A stretch of 64,000 bases of DNA from Saururus chinensis (lineage: Eukaryota > Streptophyta > Magnoliopsida > Piperales > Saururaceae), in contig CP141140.1 in NCBI GenBank assembly GCA_035235625.1, positions 18,372,685 to 18,436,684 of the forward strand, given 5' to 3'. The position numbers and the translations under genes are program-made. The notes beneath the pieces were generated by a model, which saw nothing but the letters and a program-made list of their open reading frames with translations, made no database searches and was not told where the DNA came from. Below are positions 38,439 to 50,720 of this stretch, piece after piece. How positions within the stretch are numbered: position 1 is the first letter of the stretch; every line of letters starts with the position of its first letter.

Positions 38439-40827
38439 TGCTCTACCATTCATGTTGCTCGTGAAGTTCTATATGTAGATAAAGTAGTAGCTCTTCTCAA
38501 GGACTTCGAGCTCCGACTACTGGGCTAGCAGTGCGAGGCTTCTTCCCTGGCCCTCCTCACCTCCAAGTCCTCTTCTTCCCCTTGGCCTATCATCCATTGT
38601 GGTGGTTTTGGTGGAGGGGGGCACTCTGGTGAAAATCGTCCCACCTCTCAAGCACGTGGATGAAATGCTTCTCCCTCCTCTTTGCCGGCTGGCCTAGGCT
38701 ATGATGGTTCCCGCCGTGGCTGCCCTCGTGTTGCTCCTATCAATAGTGACTATTCCTCTATATATTGCTATCGTTGTGACCACTCCAATCACAAGGCTGA
38801 TGCTTGCTAGGCTACTACCTCTGATTCCATCCAATCCTTTTCTGCTCTTCACTTGGCTGACCAAGCTAACAATAGCTGGTACCTTGATACTGGAGCGACG
38901 GACCACATGACCTCTGATTCAGCCCAGGTTGATGGTATGTCTCTTCACTATGGTCCCGACAAAGTATTTGTGGGTAATGGTGCATCTCTTCCCATCTCCC
39001 ATACTGGTTCAATCATGTTATCATTTGCATCTCCTAAGTTGGAGAAAATGTTATTAGTGCTTGGGCTCACTAAAAATCTTCTCAGTGTATCGCAATTCAC
39101 CCAAGACAATAATTGTTGTTTCTTGTTTTATGAATGATGATTTACTATGAAGCATGTGCAGACCGGGTGGATTCTCATGGCCGGACCTAGGACGGATGGA
39201 CTCTATCGAGTTGTTGCTTCTCTTGCTCGTGACAACTCTCTTGTTAGTCTTCTCTACAATAAAGTTAGTTCTGAAGTGTGGCATGCCCATTTGGGCCACC
39301 CCTCTGCATCAACAATGCACACTTTGTCGCCGTCCCTCCATTTTCCTTATCTTTGAATAATTTTGCATGTGAAAGTTATAACTTGGCAAAGTCTCCAAAT
39401 TGCCGTTTGACATACGTGTTTCTTATTCTCAAACTTGCTTTAGCACACTGCACATTGATGTATGGGACCCTACTCCAGTCCAGTCACTTGATGGCTTTTG
39501 GTTTTATTTATTAATTATGGATGAATGCTCTCGTTTCACTTGGTTTTCCCCCTGAAGCACAAGTCAGAAGTTCCTGGTATTTTTATTGACTTCTTGCATT
39601 ACCTTAAGCATCAATTTGATGCCTTAGTTAAAGTAGTTCAATCGGATGGCGGAGGAGAATATATTAGTCATGCTCACCTTTATCCGGCAACAATGTATAG
39701 TTCATCTCCTCTCCTGCCCTGGCACACCTGAACAAAATGGGTTAGCTGAGAGGAAGCATCGTCATGTCGTTGAAATAGGTCTTACTCTCATGGCTCATGC
39801 TCACCTCCCTAAAGCATTTTGGTCGTATTGCTTATCCACTGTGGTTTACTTAATTAATCATCTTCCTTCTAAATCTCTTGGCAAAAAATCATCTTATGTG
39901 CTTCTATTTAGAAAGGTGCCCATCTATAATCATCTTCGGGCATTCGAGTGTGCTTGTTATCCTTACCTCCAATCGTTTGGAAGGGGCAAGCTAGATTACA
40001 AGACTATACAATGCATTTTCTTGGGCTACAATGGCCATCACAAGGGATATCATTGCCTTTACCCTTTCACGGGGTGTTTATATATCTCACGGCATGTTTC
40101 CTATGTTGAACAAGTATTTCCTTCCCCCACTATTAGTGATCATGGACGTCCCACTGCTCCTCGTTTCAAAATTTGACCATTCCCACTCAAACTTCTTGCG
40201 GACACACAAGTGGACTCTGGCCAGGCTAATTTCGGTCCCTCTACAGTCCTTGCTGCACTCGATTCCTTCTCGACATCTCTAGTAGTTTCCTCTGGTCTTC
40301 TTCCACGCTCTGCCGCTAGTGTTTATCCTGCACCACCACTACCTCCTATTCTTGTGCAGCCAGCATTGCAAGTCTATTGCCATTGTCCGAAACTGTTGTT
40401 CCTTGACTTACAATCATCACAAACTATAACTCCCGACCCCGTGAGTGACAAGAACTACCAAGCGACTGCTCCACCCTCTATTCCAAACCTATCTTCCTCC
40501 ATGCATCAGTCACCTTCTTCCCCACATGCGGCCAGCCCTTTGTCTGCTGATGTGCTGAAGGACGCCCCTACTTTCTCCAATGCTCCAACTGCACTCTCTA
40601 ACTCTTATGGGGCTATGCCTATGATGTTTAGGAACCTAACTCCATGCCCCGGTTTGGAGCCTTAGTCGCCACTGCCCAGGGATCTCCTCTCTTTAGGTGA
40701 TCTCACCAGGCTACCTCCAGATGCTTCCATTCCTGCCATGCCACTTGATCCTCCTAAGGTGCCCTCCTCGGTGTTTACTTCCGGAAACTCACATCCAATG
40801 ATGACTCGCTCACTTGATGGAACTCGG

Positions 40828-41205
40828 CTGCCCAAAGTCCTTCTTGTGAGTCGCTATCCTTTGCACGTTGCCCTTCTTGTTGCTTCTCAATCTCTGCCGA
40901 TGGAGCCCAATACCTATCGTAAAGCATCCAAGGACCCCCACTGGGTTCAAGATATGCATGAAGAAATCCAAGCTCTTGACCGTAATTGAACATGAACCCT
41001 TGTCCCCTATAAGCCACTGCCCAAAGTTCTTGCGAGCTGCTATCCCCTGCCCAGTGCCCTTCTTGCTGCTTCTTAGTCTCTGCCGATGGAGCCCAACACC
41101 TATCGTCAAGCATCCAAAGACCCCTAGTGGGTTCAAGCTATGCAAGAAGAAATCCAAGCTCTTGACCGTAATCGAACATGGACCCTTGTCCCCTATAAGC
41201 CCTAC
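40828..41205 (+). repeat. 189-bp in-frame tandem duplication inside the Copia integrase-RT linker
   Basis: CTGCCCAAAGT begins at 40828 and again at 41017, and the following sequence (GATGGAGCCCAA..CCTATCGT, then GTTCAAG..ATGCA..GAAGAAATCCAAG) is repeated with scattered changes. The period is 189 bp, exactly 63 codons. The second copy leads into the reverse transcriptase. Confidence 0.8.
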
Positions 41206-42212
41206 ATTACATGAACATAGTCGGTTGCAAGTGGGTCTTCCGGGTTAAACTCCATGTGAACGGCTCTGTTGAACACTACAAAGCCCGCCTTGTAGCAAAA
41301 GGCTATAATCAATATGCAGGTTTTGACTTTGACGAAACCTTCAGCCTAGTTGTCAAGGCTGCCACTATTCGTCTTGTACTTGCATTTGCCACTTCATATG
41401 CCTGGCCTTTTCACCAACTTGATGTCAATAATGCTTTTCTCCACGGGGGCCTTCATGAGGAAGTCTACATTCAGCAAACTCCTAGCTTTGAAAAAAGCTA
41501 TGTATGGCTTCAAGCAAGCTCTGCGGGCGTGGTACACTAAATTCACAAGTTTTCTTCTGCAACTTGGCTTCATCGGATGCCAATTTGATGCTTCTTTGTT
41601 TATCTGGCAACATAAGTCTCATATACTTCTGCTCCTGTTTTATGTTGATGATATCATCCTTACTGGTTCCTCTGCTCCTCTTCTGCAGTTACTCACAACC
41701 AAGTTATCTACAGTGTTTGATATGAAGGATTTAGGTCCTTTACATATGTTTTTTGGCATGTAGGTTAAGCGGACTGGCTCATCATTGGTGCTATCACAAG
41801 CTCATTATGCTCTTCACCTCTTAGATTGATTTGATTTGTCTGGGGTTAGGCCTACCAAAAGCCCCCTTGCCGCCGGAACAAATCTTTCTCTGCACATGGC
41901 TCACCCCCTCTAGTCGACTACTCTCTATATCGCCAAATGGTGGGCAGTCTACAATATTTGACCCTAAGTCATCTTGACATTGTCTTTTCTATCAACCATG
42001 TCTGTTAATTTATGCACTCTCCATGTCAGATCCATCTTGAAGTGGTGAAGCGTATTTTTCGCTATCTCAAGGGTACTATTACCTTGAGTCTCCAATTTCA
42101 TCAATCCACATATCTCTCCTTACATGCCTACTTTGATGCGGATTGGGCATATAACTGTCAGTTTATTTATGTCTCACATACTATATTAATTGATGGGTCA
42201 TTTGGTAAATAG

Positions 42213-44616
42213 TAAAATACACATCCAACATAGTATATGACACACCGGAAAATTTCTGCCCGTAACCATGTTACATTGGACTCCTAATAGAGGTGAATAC
42301 AATCTTTATATATATACTATGTAAATTGTTTATTTCTAGCATAATACATAGAGGATATATTTGGCTTTATATACTAGGATAAGTATCACATGTTGCATGA
42401 TGACAAGCACTACTCATGCAGCTATTGCCAAGTTGGGGGCTAGTGCATTATTTAAATATAGTGATATTTCCACAATAAAAATACCAACAAAAACTTATAT
42501 AAATATTTTAATTGAATTTCACAAATAGACCCTATACAAAGTTCACATAGGCTCACGTATCTAAACAAATTAAAACTCATGTGTAAATTTTAAACATATT
42601 TTTTATATATAAAATATTATTTTCCATTCTTTAACATGAAAAGATAATAGTTAAAGATAAGGCATGGGGTACAGTAAAACCGAAGCTGGAGTCAAGGAAA
42701 AAAACAAGCACTTCTGCAAACAACATATCTTTCTGGAACACTTTTTGTGCTCATTCGCACGTACGTCATTACAGACAATTACAATGAATATATATGGTCT
42801 ATGAGCGTGTTTTATTTTCTCACAACATTGTAAATGGTGTTAGTATCAACTGATTGGTTTCTGTAATTACACATGCACGTATATACGATGGATAACGTCA
42901 TCCAGGTTCAGTATGCATGCTTTTATTCTTATTTGTAAGAGCAATGCATATCCATAACAAACAGCCACAAACTAAGGACGTACATTATCCGAGTTACTAG
43001 ACTTGGAGCTCCGCCTTTGGAACACACACGGTTTTGGTAGGCCTCCTGTCCTGGCTGGGTGAGTGGGTGGCCAACGGACTGGCGGCTCTTCGTGACCAGC
43101 ACGGACCATTCGTATGGACTGGCACAGGCCCCTAAAACTTAAGAAAATCTGAGCCTATCCCATCCCAAACAGCCAAAGACGCAACCACACACAGACTTTA
43201 AACGACCTCTCTGTACAGCCCAGATCTGAGTTCTCCGTAACCAGCCATCGTTTTTCAAGTTTCCTGGTTTTATAATAGGGAGTAGGGAGAGAGGAAGCGT
43301 CGTTGTTGGACGCTGAGTGCGTCGTTATTCGAAGCTTCCGTAGACAACATGAGAGGTAGGAAACGAAACGCAAGCTGTAAAAAAAAAGAGAGAAGAGGGA
43401 AAACGTGGGTGGCGCGGGTTGCCTGGAGAGGCCACAGCTGGGGACGGGGCTTTTGGGTCTTGACCTTTCTGGCCTCTTGGCCTTTAGGCGAGGGGTGGAG
43501 TCACCTTGGGACTCGCTGCAGCCCACCCGTCCAACCCATCAATTGGCCGTTCGACCTCTCCATCCGCCGCTTCTCAATCTCTCCTCTCGCCCCCCACTGC
43601 TCCTACCCAGCACACTTCTTCCCTCCATTTTCTCTTTCCACCCTCCTCTCCAATCACCATCCGGTCCATCCTTCCTTATTTTTACTAATTATTTATTGTT
43701 AATGCATGATTATCGGGATTGCTGATTGTTACTCGATTTGATTAGCCGTCTCCTTTTGTAGCTTAAATATCTTCGATTCATTATAGAAAAAACCTATCAT
43801 TGATGCTTTTTCCCCTTTGCTGCTAGCTTTATACACTATACATTTATGAATTAGTAACCATATCACAATTTTTTTTGGTAATTAAACAAGAGAGCTGTTA
43901 AGCATGCGCCGGTGAATGTAAGCTACGGGATCAAAATCCCATGTCTTAGGAAGCAGGGGGTAGAAAACTTAACTAATACTCTTTTTTAACTACTCAACTA
44001 TTTAAATTTAATAAAATAAAATAATTAATATACAATATTATTTTCATAAAACTATTAATTTAGGACGAGCATTAGAAGTGTCTTTCTTTCTAGATCCAAT
44101 CAAATTGATCAAAACGAATGCAGAGGAAGAAGACTGATGATCCTATTTGGCAATGATCCCACGGCGCAAATTGAAATTCATACTACTCAGGTACAATTTG
44201 ACGTCTACAATTGCATCTTGTTTTTCAAAGGCGGGGCCCACCTCATGTGATTTGGTCAAAGACCTTGTGCGCACCTCCCAACTTTGAACTACTAAAAAGT
44301 TACTGAGTAAGACAACATTATACATGTTCAGATTCTCTTTTATTTTGTTTGCTTTGTTAAATTATTAGGTTAAGATTAGATTCCACATTCTAATTTATGG
44401 GATTGTTAATAAATTGGAGCAAAGACTTAGTGGGCTAATTTAGGTGGGCCCATCTCAAATATTCCAATGAGCCTAAAATATCTTCATTCCGAAGTCCTGC
44501 ACCGAGGGCACGGCCCTGGCTCCCCCAAAACCACAGGCCACATCACAACAAAAATGCCACTGACGTCACCCACGCTGGGCCCCGCAACACGTTTAGCTTC
44601 CTCGCCAGCCCACGCC
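42213..44616. other. Intergenic, upstream of nitrate reductase
   Basis: AT-rich with one short dispersed repeat (42446-42625). A GC-richer island at 43000-43700 carries overlapping ORFs on both strands, including 123 codons on the minus strand at 43155-43526, but none has a recognisable domain. Distal promoter elements of the nitrate reductase gene probably lie in the right-hand part. Confidence 0.4.
42446..42625 (+). repeat. Dispersed short repeat, copy A (MITE-like)
   Basis: It shares TAGTGATATT, ACAAAAACTTA and GTGTAAATTTT blocks in the same order with 49221-49415. The two copies flank the nitrate reductase gene in the same orientation. Copy A is more decayed at its ends. Confidence 0.6.
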
Positions 44617-44624
44617 CTATAAGA
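44617..44624 (+). promoter_or_regulatory. Probable TATA box of nitrate reductase
   Basis: CTATAAGA lies about 135 bp before the ATG. A pyrimidine-rich patch (CTTCTTTCCCTTCTCCCTCC, ending about 44750) sits just before the start codon, as in many plant leaders. Confidence 0.45.
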
Positions 44625-44756
44625 CCATAAGCCCACCTCCTCTCTTTCTGTCCAGCCGCAACCGGAGTTTCGTGGCCACCCAAACCCAGGGACAAGGGCT
44701 CGGCATAAAACTATTTACATAAAACTCCCTTCTTTCCCTTCTCCCTCCTCTGATCA

Positions 44757-47700
44757 ATGGCGGCGTCCGTGGAGAACCGGCAACTCCCCTACAGGGAGCC
44801 CAGCCTGGCTGGCCGGTTCAAGACAGGGCCTCCCCGTCGGCCCGACTCCCCCGTCCGCACCTTCGGCCTCCCCGCACCCAAGCTGGCCCCTCCACCAGCT
44901 GCCACCGACTCCACCGACGACGACGAAGACGATGACGAAAACAACGCCGCCGTTGCCCTGTGGGCCCGCAATCCCAACATAGAACTGGAGCCGTCGATCC
45001 GGGACCCCAGGGATGAAGCGACGGCGGACAGCTGGATAGAGCGGAACCCCTCCCTGATCCGGCTCACGGGCAAGCACCCCTTCAACTGCGAGCCGCCGCT
45101 CCCCCGGCTCATGGCCCACGGCTTCATCACCCCAACCCAGCTTCACTACGTGCGCAACCACGGGCCCGTCCCCCGGGCAGAATGGGACGAGTGGACCGTC
45201 GACGTCTGCGGGCTAGTGAAGCGGCCCACCCGCTTCACCATGGCCCAGCTCGTCAATGAATTCCCGGCCCGAGAGCTCCCGGTCACCCTCGTCTGCGCGG
45301 GAAACCGGCGCAAGGAGCAAAACATGGTGAAGCAGACCATCGGTTTCAACTGGGGCCCCGCCGGCATCTCCACCTCGGTGTGGCGAGGGGCCCGTCTCTG
45401 CGACGTACTGAGGCGGTGCGGGGTGCTCGGCAGGGGAAAGGGAGCCCTCAACGTGTGCTTCGAGGGGGCAGAAGATCTGCCGGGGGGAGGCGGGTCCAAA
45501 TATGGGACCAGTATCAGGAGGGAGATCGCCATGGACCCGGCCAACGACATCCTCATCGCCTACATGCAGAACGGGGAGTTGCTAGCGGCGGACCACGGCT
45601 TCCCGGTGAGGATGATAATTCCAGGATTCATCGGGGGCAGGATGGTCAAGTGGCTGCGGCGGATCGTCGTGACCACCCGGCAGTCGGAGAGTTACTACCA
45701 TTACCGCGACAACCGAGTTCTTCCCACTCACGTGGATGCCGAGCTCGCTAATGCCGAAGGTGCGTGCATATTCTGGCCTTGCAAAACCATTTATTCGCTT
45801 CTAATTAATCAAACCCTAAATATTAATTAATTGGTATTATATATAAATAATCACGCAGGATGGTGGTACAAGCCGGAGTACATAATAAACGAGCTGAACA
45901 TCAATTCAGTGATCACGACTCCCTGTCACGAGGAGATTCTTCCCATCAACTCGGCCACGACTCAGAGGCCCTACACTCTCAAGGGATATGCTTATTCTGG
46001 TAATTAGCAACATGATTAAGGTTCAGTTTTTTTTTCATCTTTTTCTTTAAAAAAACTTAGATTATTTTATTTAGATGATTAGGAAAATTTAGATGGAATT
46101 TGGGCATAAGTTGACGGTCTTTCTTGGGCTGAGTAATTTGTCGTTGGGTTGGATGACGGCGCAACAAAATGAGAGCATCCGTGCTTGCATCACCACCCCA
46201 AGCTGTTTCCTCATAATAGGCCAAGCGCTGAAAGCAAAAAATTTATGACTTTCTGCACTTTTGTAATAAAAGTTGGCAACACGAAGTCCTCGTTGATGAA
46301 CTTCTTTTGAGATTTTTGAAGCTCTCGCTTAGCTAGCTGCTTTCTTCCTTACATCAAATGGTCATTAACCAGTTTGGGTAGATTTATAAATTTCCTACCT
46401 CGGATAGCTCCAAAACAAAAGTCAAATACTTAAGCGCAACGTAGAGCGGCATACATTTTGTTCTTTTGAAAAACCATTCAGATTTGCTGTTGAATGAATT
46501 GATTAATGGAAAGCTATGGGCCAAGCAGGTGGAGGGAAGAAAGTGACCAGAGTGGAGGTGACCATGGACGGGGGAGAGTCGTGGCTGGTGTGCGAAGTGA
46601 ACCGCCCGGAGAAGCCCACCAAATATGGCAAGTCCTGGTGCTGGTGCTTCTGGTCCCTGGAGGTGGAGGTCCTCGACCTGCTGGCTGCCAAGGAGATGGC
46701 CGTCCGGGCCTGGGACGAGACCCTCAACACCCAGCCCGAGAAGCTCAACTGGAACGTCATGGTAGGTGTCACGGGGACAAACTTTGTGATCGTAATCTTG
46801 AAACTTTGTTATGACTCAAATGAATCATGAACCTCACATAATCAAGATTAATATTCGAGCAGGGGATGATGAACAACTGCTGGTTCCGGGTGAAGACGAA
46901 CATGTGCAAGCCCCACCGGGGGGAGATCGGGCTGGTATTCGAGCACCCCACGGTGCCGGGCAACCAGTCCGGCGGGTGGATGGCCAAGCAGAAGCACCTG
47001 GAGACCACTGAGGCACAGTCCACCCTGAAGAAGAGCGTGTCCACCCCGTTCATGAACACGACGGCCAGTCAGCTGACCATGTCCGAGGTCAAGAAGCACT
47101 CCTCGTCCGACTCCGCCTGGATCGTTGTCCACGGCCATGTCTATGACTGCACTAACTTCCTCAAGGAACACCCCGGCGGTTCAGACAGCATCCTCATCAA
47201 CGCTGGCACAGACTGCACCGAGGAGTTTGACGCCATCCACTCCGACAAGGCCAAGGCCATGCTTGAAGGCTACCGCATCGGCGAGCTCCTCGCCACTGGC
47301 TACGTCTCCGACTCCTCCCCCAACTCCTCCCTTCACGGGGCCTCCAACTTCAGCAGCCTGGCGCCCATCAAGGAGGTAGTGTCAGCTGCCCTACCGACCA
47401 GGAGCTCGGCCCTGGTGCCCGGACAGAAGATACCCTGTAAACTCGTGAACAAGACGGTAGTGTCCCACGACGTAAGGCTATTCCGATTTGCCCTGCCCTC
47501 GGAGGACCAGGTGATGGGCCTCCCCGTGGGGAAGCACATCTTCCTATGCGCCACCATCCACGAAAAGCTCTGCATGAGGGCCTACACGCCCACCAGCTCG
47601 GTGGAGGAGGTGGGCCACTTCGATCTCCTCGTCAAGGTCTACTTCAAGGGTGTCCATCCCAAGTTCCCCAATGGCGGGCTCATGTCCCAGTACCTCGACT

Positions 47701-48191
47701 CCCTACCCCTCGGCGCCAAGCTAGACATAAAGGGTCCCCTCGGCCACATCGAGTACACCGGAAGCGGCCGCTTCCTAGCAAACGGCAAGCCCAAGTTCGC
47801 CCGGCGACTGGCCATGCTGGCCGGGGGTACGGGCATCACGCCCATGTACCAAGTGATGCAGGCCATTCTCAAAGACCCTGAGGACGAGACGGAGATGCAC
47901 GTGGTCTACGCCAACCGGACGGAGGAGGACATCCTTCTGAGGGAGGAACTGGACCGGTGGTCGGTAGAGCACTCCCGGGTGAAGGTGTGGTACGTGGTGG
48001 AGAGCGCGGTGGAGGGGTGGAAGTACAGCACCGGGTTCATAACGGAGGAGGTCCTCCGTGAGCACATTCCGCCAGGCGCCGACGACACGCTGGCACTTGC
48101 CTGCGGGCCACCGCCCATGATTCAGTTCGCCATTCTGCCCAACTTGCAGAAGCTGAATTACGATGTCAATAACTCCCTACTGACTTTCTAG
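44757..48191 (+). CDS. NIA: NADH nitrate reductase, four exons
   Basis: It reduces nitrate to nitrite in the cytosol, the first step of nitrate assimilation (EC 1.7.1.1), as a homodimer with Mo-cofactor, heme and FAD. Exons 44757-45759, 45859-45999, 46529-46761 and 46863-48191 join in frame to 901 aa, the usual size. Residues 52-62 are an acidic Asp/Glu run, typical of the variable N-terminus. The Mo-cofactor domain contains Cys180 in [11 protein letters not shown], the expected Mo ligand. Hinge 1 has KKSVSTPF with Ser519 at the 14-3-3 phosphorylation position. The cytochrome b5 domain has heme ligands His562 (EHPGG) and His585 (AIHSDKA). The FAD domain has RAYTPTS, and the NADH domain has GTGITPMYQ and CGPPPM; the C-terminus is NNSLLTF. 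Oddly, [11 protein letters not shown] has Ala where Trp is usual (INAWTTQRP). Exons are very GC-rich. It stands alone, with no nitrite reductase nearby. Confidence 0.97.
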
Positions 48192-48724
48192 TCATTGTAT
48201 TACAGATCTCATCTCTTCTTCTTTTCTGTGGGAATCTTTATGTACATAGACGGTGCTAGTCTACTATGTATTCCATCCTATAATTCTGCCTCATTATTTT
48301 GCCTTTTCTTTTTACTAATATAATGTCTATTTTTTTTTAACCCACCCCACCTTACCCTAAATTTTAGGATGTATTTTTATGTTCTCTAAAAAGTATGAGC
48401 AGAGCCTTAAAAAAATGTTTAAGAGCCGTCAATTTTTAAAGTTGACTGTGCATACAATAGTGTACAATAGCGCAAGTAATACATGCGCTATCGTATATTA
48501 CCATATACGCCATCAATTTTACTAACGCTTCCCAAATTTTACTACTGAGTACCCACATACCCCCTGGCTGTTTGGTCGATTTGAAGAGGTGAAATAAGAG
48601 CAAAAGTGCCATGCACTGCTCGGACGGAGCTAGGAAAATGCCACTAGGGTAAAGGGGGCCACTTTATTGCACGTCATTAGTGCTGTATGGGCTTAATAAA
48701 AGTTTTCATGCGCTATCGTATGTG

Positions 48725-48746
48725 TATATATATATATATATATATA
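48725..48746. repeat. (TA)n microsatellite
   Basis: About eleven consecutive TA units. Confidence 0.9.
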
Positions 48747-49220
48747 GACACAAGCGTTCTTTAAATTATAACTATGTTTGAACCGCAACCTCAAACATTT
48801 TTTTCTTACCCTTCTTTAAATCTTCCGTAGTATTCTTTATGAGCCCCTGCACAAAATTTGTTTGCCTCCAACTCTGAATCAGTGATCGGAGGATTATACC
48901 AGGGGACTGGGGATCAGTAATATGTTTTGTCCCCCACTAACTGGGTACCGGGGATTGTCAACAATAAATGACAAACAGGCTCTTAATAAATAAGATTAAC
49001 ACGAACTGGTCCAGTGGGAAGAGGTCTGTAGTGCCTTCACAGGCGACCTTTGTTAGATCAGACCATGTTCGCATGTGCTACTGTCTTATTGGTTTGTGGT
49101 TTCTGTAGATCCTCGACTCTTGGAATGCAGCAACTTCAAGCCACATGATAGTATATTAAACGCAACTATATAACAGATATTAGTGTGAATTTTTTTTAAA
49201 AACAACTCTATATTTTAATG

Positions 49221-49415
49221 AGGAAAATGACATAATAAATAATGGGGTAGTGATATTCCCATAACAATAACACCGACAAAAACTTACACATGTATTTTCA
49301 CTGGATTAGATAAATGGGTCGCACACAAAGTTTACTTGGGCCTATGTATCTAATTCAATCAAAATATATGTGTAAATTTTTGTTGTGTTATTTTATGTAA
49401 AAATATCATTTTCCT
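49221..49415 (+). repeat. Dispersed short repeat, copy B (MITE-like)
   Basis: The ends are inverted: AGGAAAATGACAT at the left and ATATCATTTTCCT at the right. The interior matches 42446-42625. No clear target duplication is seen. The family was not recognised. Confidence 0.6.
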
Positions 49416-50720
49416 AAAAAAAGAGGAAATGCCGATTGGTCTGGACTCTGGAGTCCTGGTGCAAACACTTCCATGGGCTGCGATTCAAGTATGACGCCCA
49501 TATATTCTCCACTTATGAGTATCAACAACAACAACAAAATAAAGTAATCCACGCATGACATTGAAAATGACCTGCACGCAGTTACTAGGAGTTCCCAGTG
49601 GGCGGTACATTGAATCAAAGTCTCTGTTTCGGCTTGCCTACACGGGTAGATAATGTTTTGAGGAGTTTGTCCACTCTCGACTAGCTTTTCTTCGTCCAAT
49701 CATTCCCCTTGGCTGAAGTTGCTTGCACTTTGACGAGAATATTGCAGCCAACTATAAATGCACGGTGTATGTACATCGACTTATTGCCATTAGTCACTTC
49801 CAGAATTTTAATTAGGATACAACAAGACGCACAAGTTGTCATTAATTTGAGTACAAGAACTAAGGGTTATGAATCTTGGAAAGATATTGAGCTAAGGGTT
49901 TTAAGCGTATTAGAAGAAAAAGTATACAGTGGAACTGATCCACTTCCTGGCTGTGGATCACTACAATAAAAATGTCTTTTGCAATATACAAATATGTTGC
50001 AAAAACTTACATATTTGTTGTAACAAATTTTTTGCTAACAAAAAATAAGTTATCCTAAAATTGTTGCAAAAAATATTTTTCAAAAAGTAAATTATCATAA
50101 ACCTCATTTGTTGTAAATAGAAACCTTTTACAATAACATTTTTTATCGCAAAAACTAATTACGTTGCAAAAAATACTAATATGATACAAAAAATATGATG
50201 TAAGTAGGGGGGTGTAAGGTCCCTGATTTTTCTACGATTTTCTGGGATTTTTCTGCCATTTTTCTGGTCATTTTCGGCAGGAAAATTTGACGTTTCAGCG
50301 TATGGGTATTTGTGTCTTTTCCCCATATTTATACCCGTAGAGTCGGGTGTGGGGCTTAGTCGCGGGCCACGGGCCTCGCTGCGCGCTTACGGCGCGAATT
50401 TTGGAGGTTTGACGCGTAACCAGTAGGTTAACGCGCGTTGGGGACGTAAGCGGGAAAAAAAATAAAGGAGAACAGATAAAAGATCGAGCTCGGCCCGATC
50501 CGGATTTCAGATATGAACAGTACCGCCGCCCCCCCATTTCGCCTTTTCACTGTGCCCGGCTGCCGCCGGCCGCCGGCAGGCCACTGGACGCCGGCACGGG
50601 CTCCACCCTGGCCGTACGACGGCAGGGGAGCCGCCGTCCCGGCCCCACGGCCGCTCCGCCCCCACTTTTCCGGTGAGCCCCCTTTTCTGTGATTTGCGAT
50701 TCCGCCGCCGCCGTGGGCCG

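Larger units (their letters stand above)
32118..42212 (+). mobile_element. Dead Ty1/Copia retrotransposon, interrupted by two solo LTRs
   Basis: The order is 5' LTR, primer-binding site, gag, zinc knuckle, protease, integrase, reverse transcriptase, start of RNase H, which is the Copia order. Two younger solo LTRs split the gag region (32830-34942 and 35052-38438); removing them and one copy of each target duplication joins the gag sequence. Similarity stops inside RNase H near 42150, and no 3' LTR resembling 32118-32313 was found, so the 3' end is lost or diverged. Confidence 0.88.
32374..42212 (+). pseudogene. Copia gag-pol polyprotein remnant
   Basis: In intact elements this polyprotein supplies capsid, protease, integrase, reverse transcriptase and RNase H. 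It starts MSSVTNFATT with a UBN2-type gag (EVLPQ-like KDVLPQVDHCD, KGSLSISEYI). The gag continues after each inserted LTR (DGKPVDDDNFI). Downstream are a zinc knuckle CYRCDHSNHKADAC (about 38768-38810, pattern C-x2-C-x4-H-x4-C), protease WYLDTGATDHMT, pre-integrase WHAHLGHP, integrase QSDGGGEY and PEQNGLAERKHR, reverse transcriptase VGCKWVFRVK and YVDDIILTG, and the RNase H start DADWA. Many stops and frameshifts break it, and the RNase H end is missing. Confidence 0.88.
48192..49958. other. 3' flank of nitrate reductase and intergenic DNA
   Basis: The 3' UTR probably ends within about 150 bp, where TAATATAATG precedes a T run near 48330. A (TA)n microsatellite lies at 48725-48746 and a dispersed repeat at 49221-49415. 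An 86-codon ORF at 49709-49969 has no recognised domain. Confidence 0.5.

Noticed and set aside
43155..43526. 123-codon minus-strand ORF in a GC-richer patch upstream of nitrate reductase
   Set aside because: No recognisable domain, and overlapping plus-strand ORFs of similar length exist. Could be a 5' exon of an unknown gene, but nothing supports it.
46848..47171. Minus-strand ORFs overlapping the nitrate reductase exons
   Set aside because: Antisense shadows of the GC-rich coding exons; the plus strand has complete family motifs.
49709..49969. 86-codon plus-strand ORF after nitrate reductase
   Set aside because: No recognisable domain, no neighbouring exon, and it runs into the start of the CACTA-like sequence.
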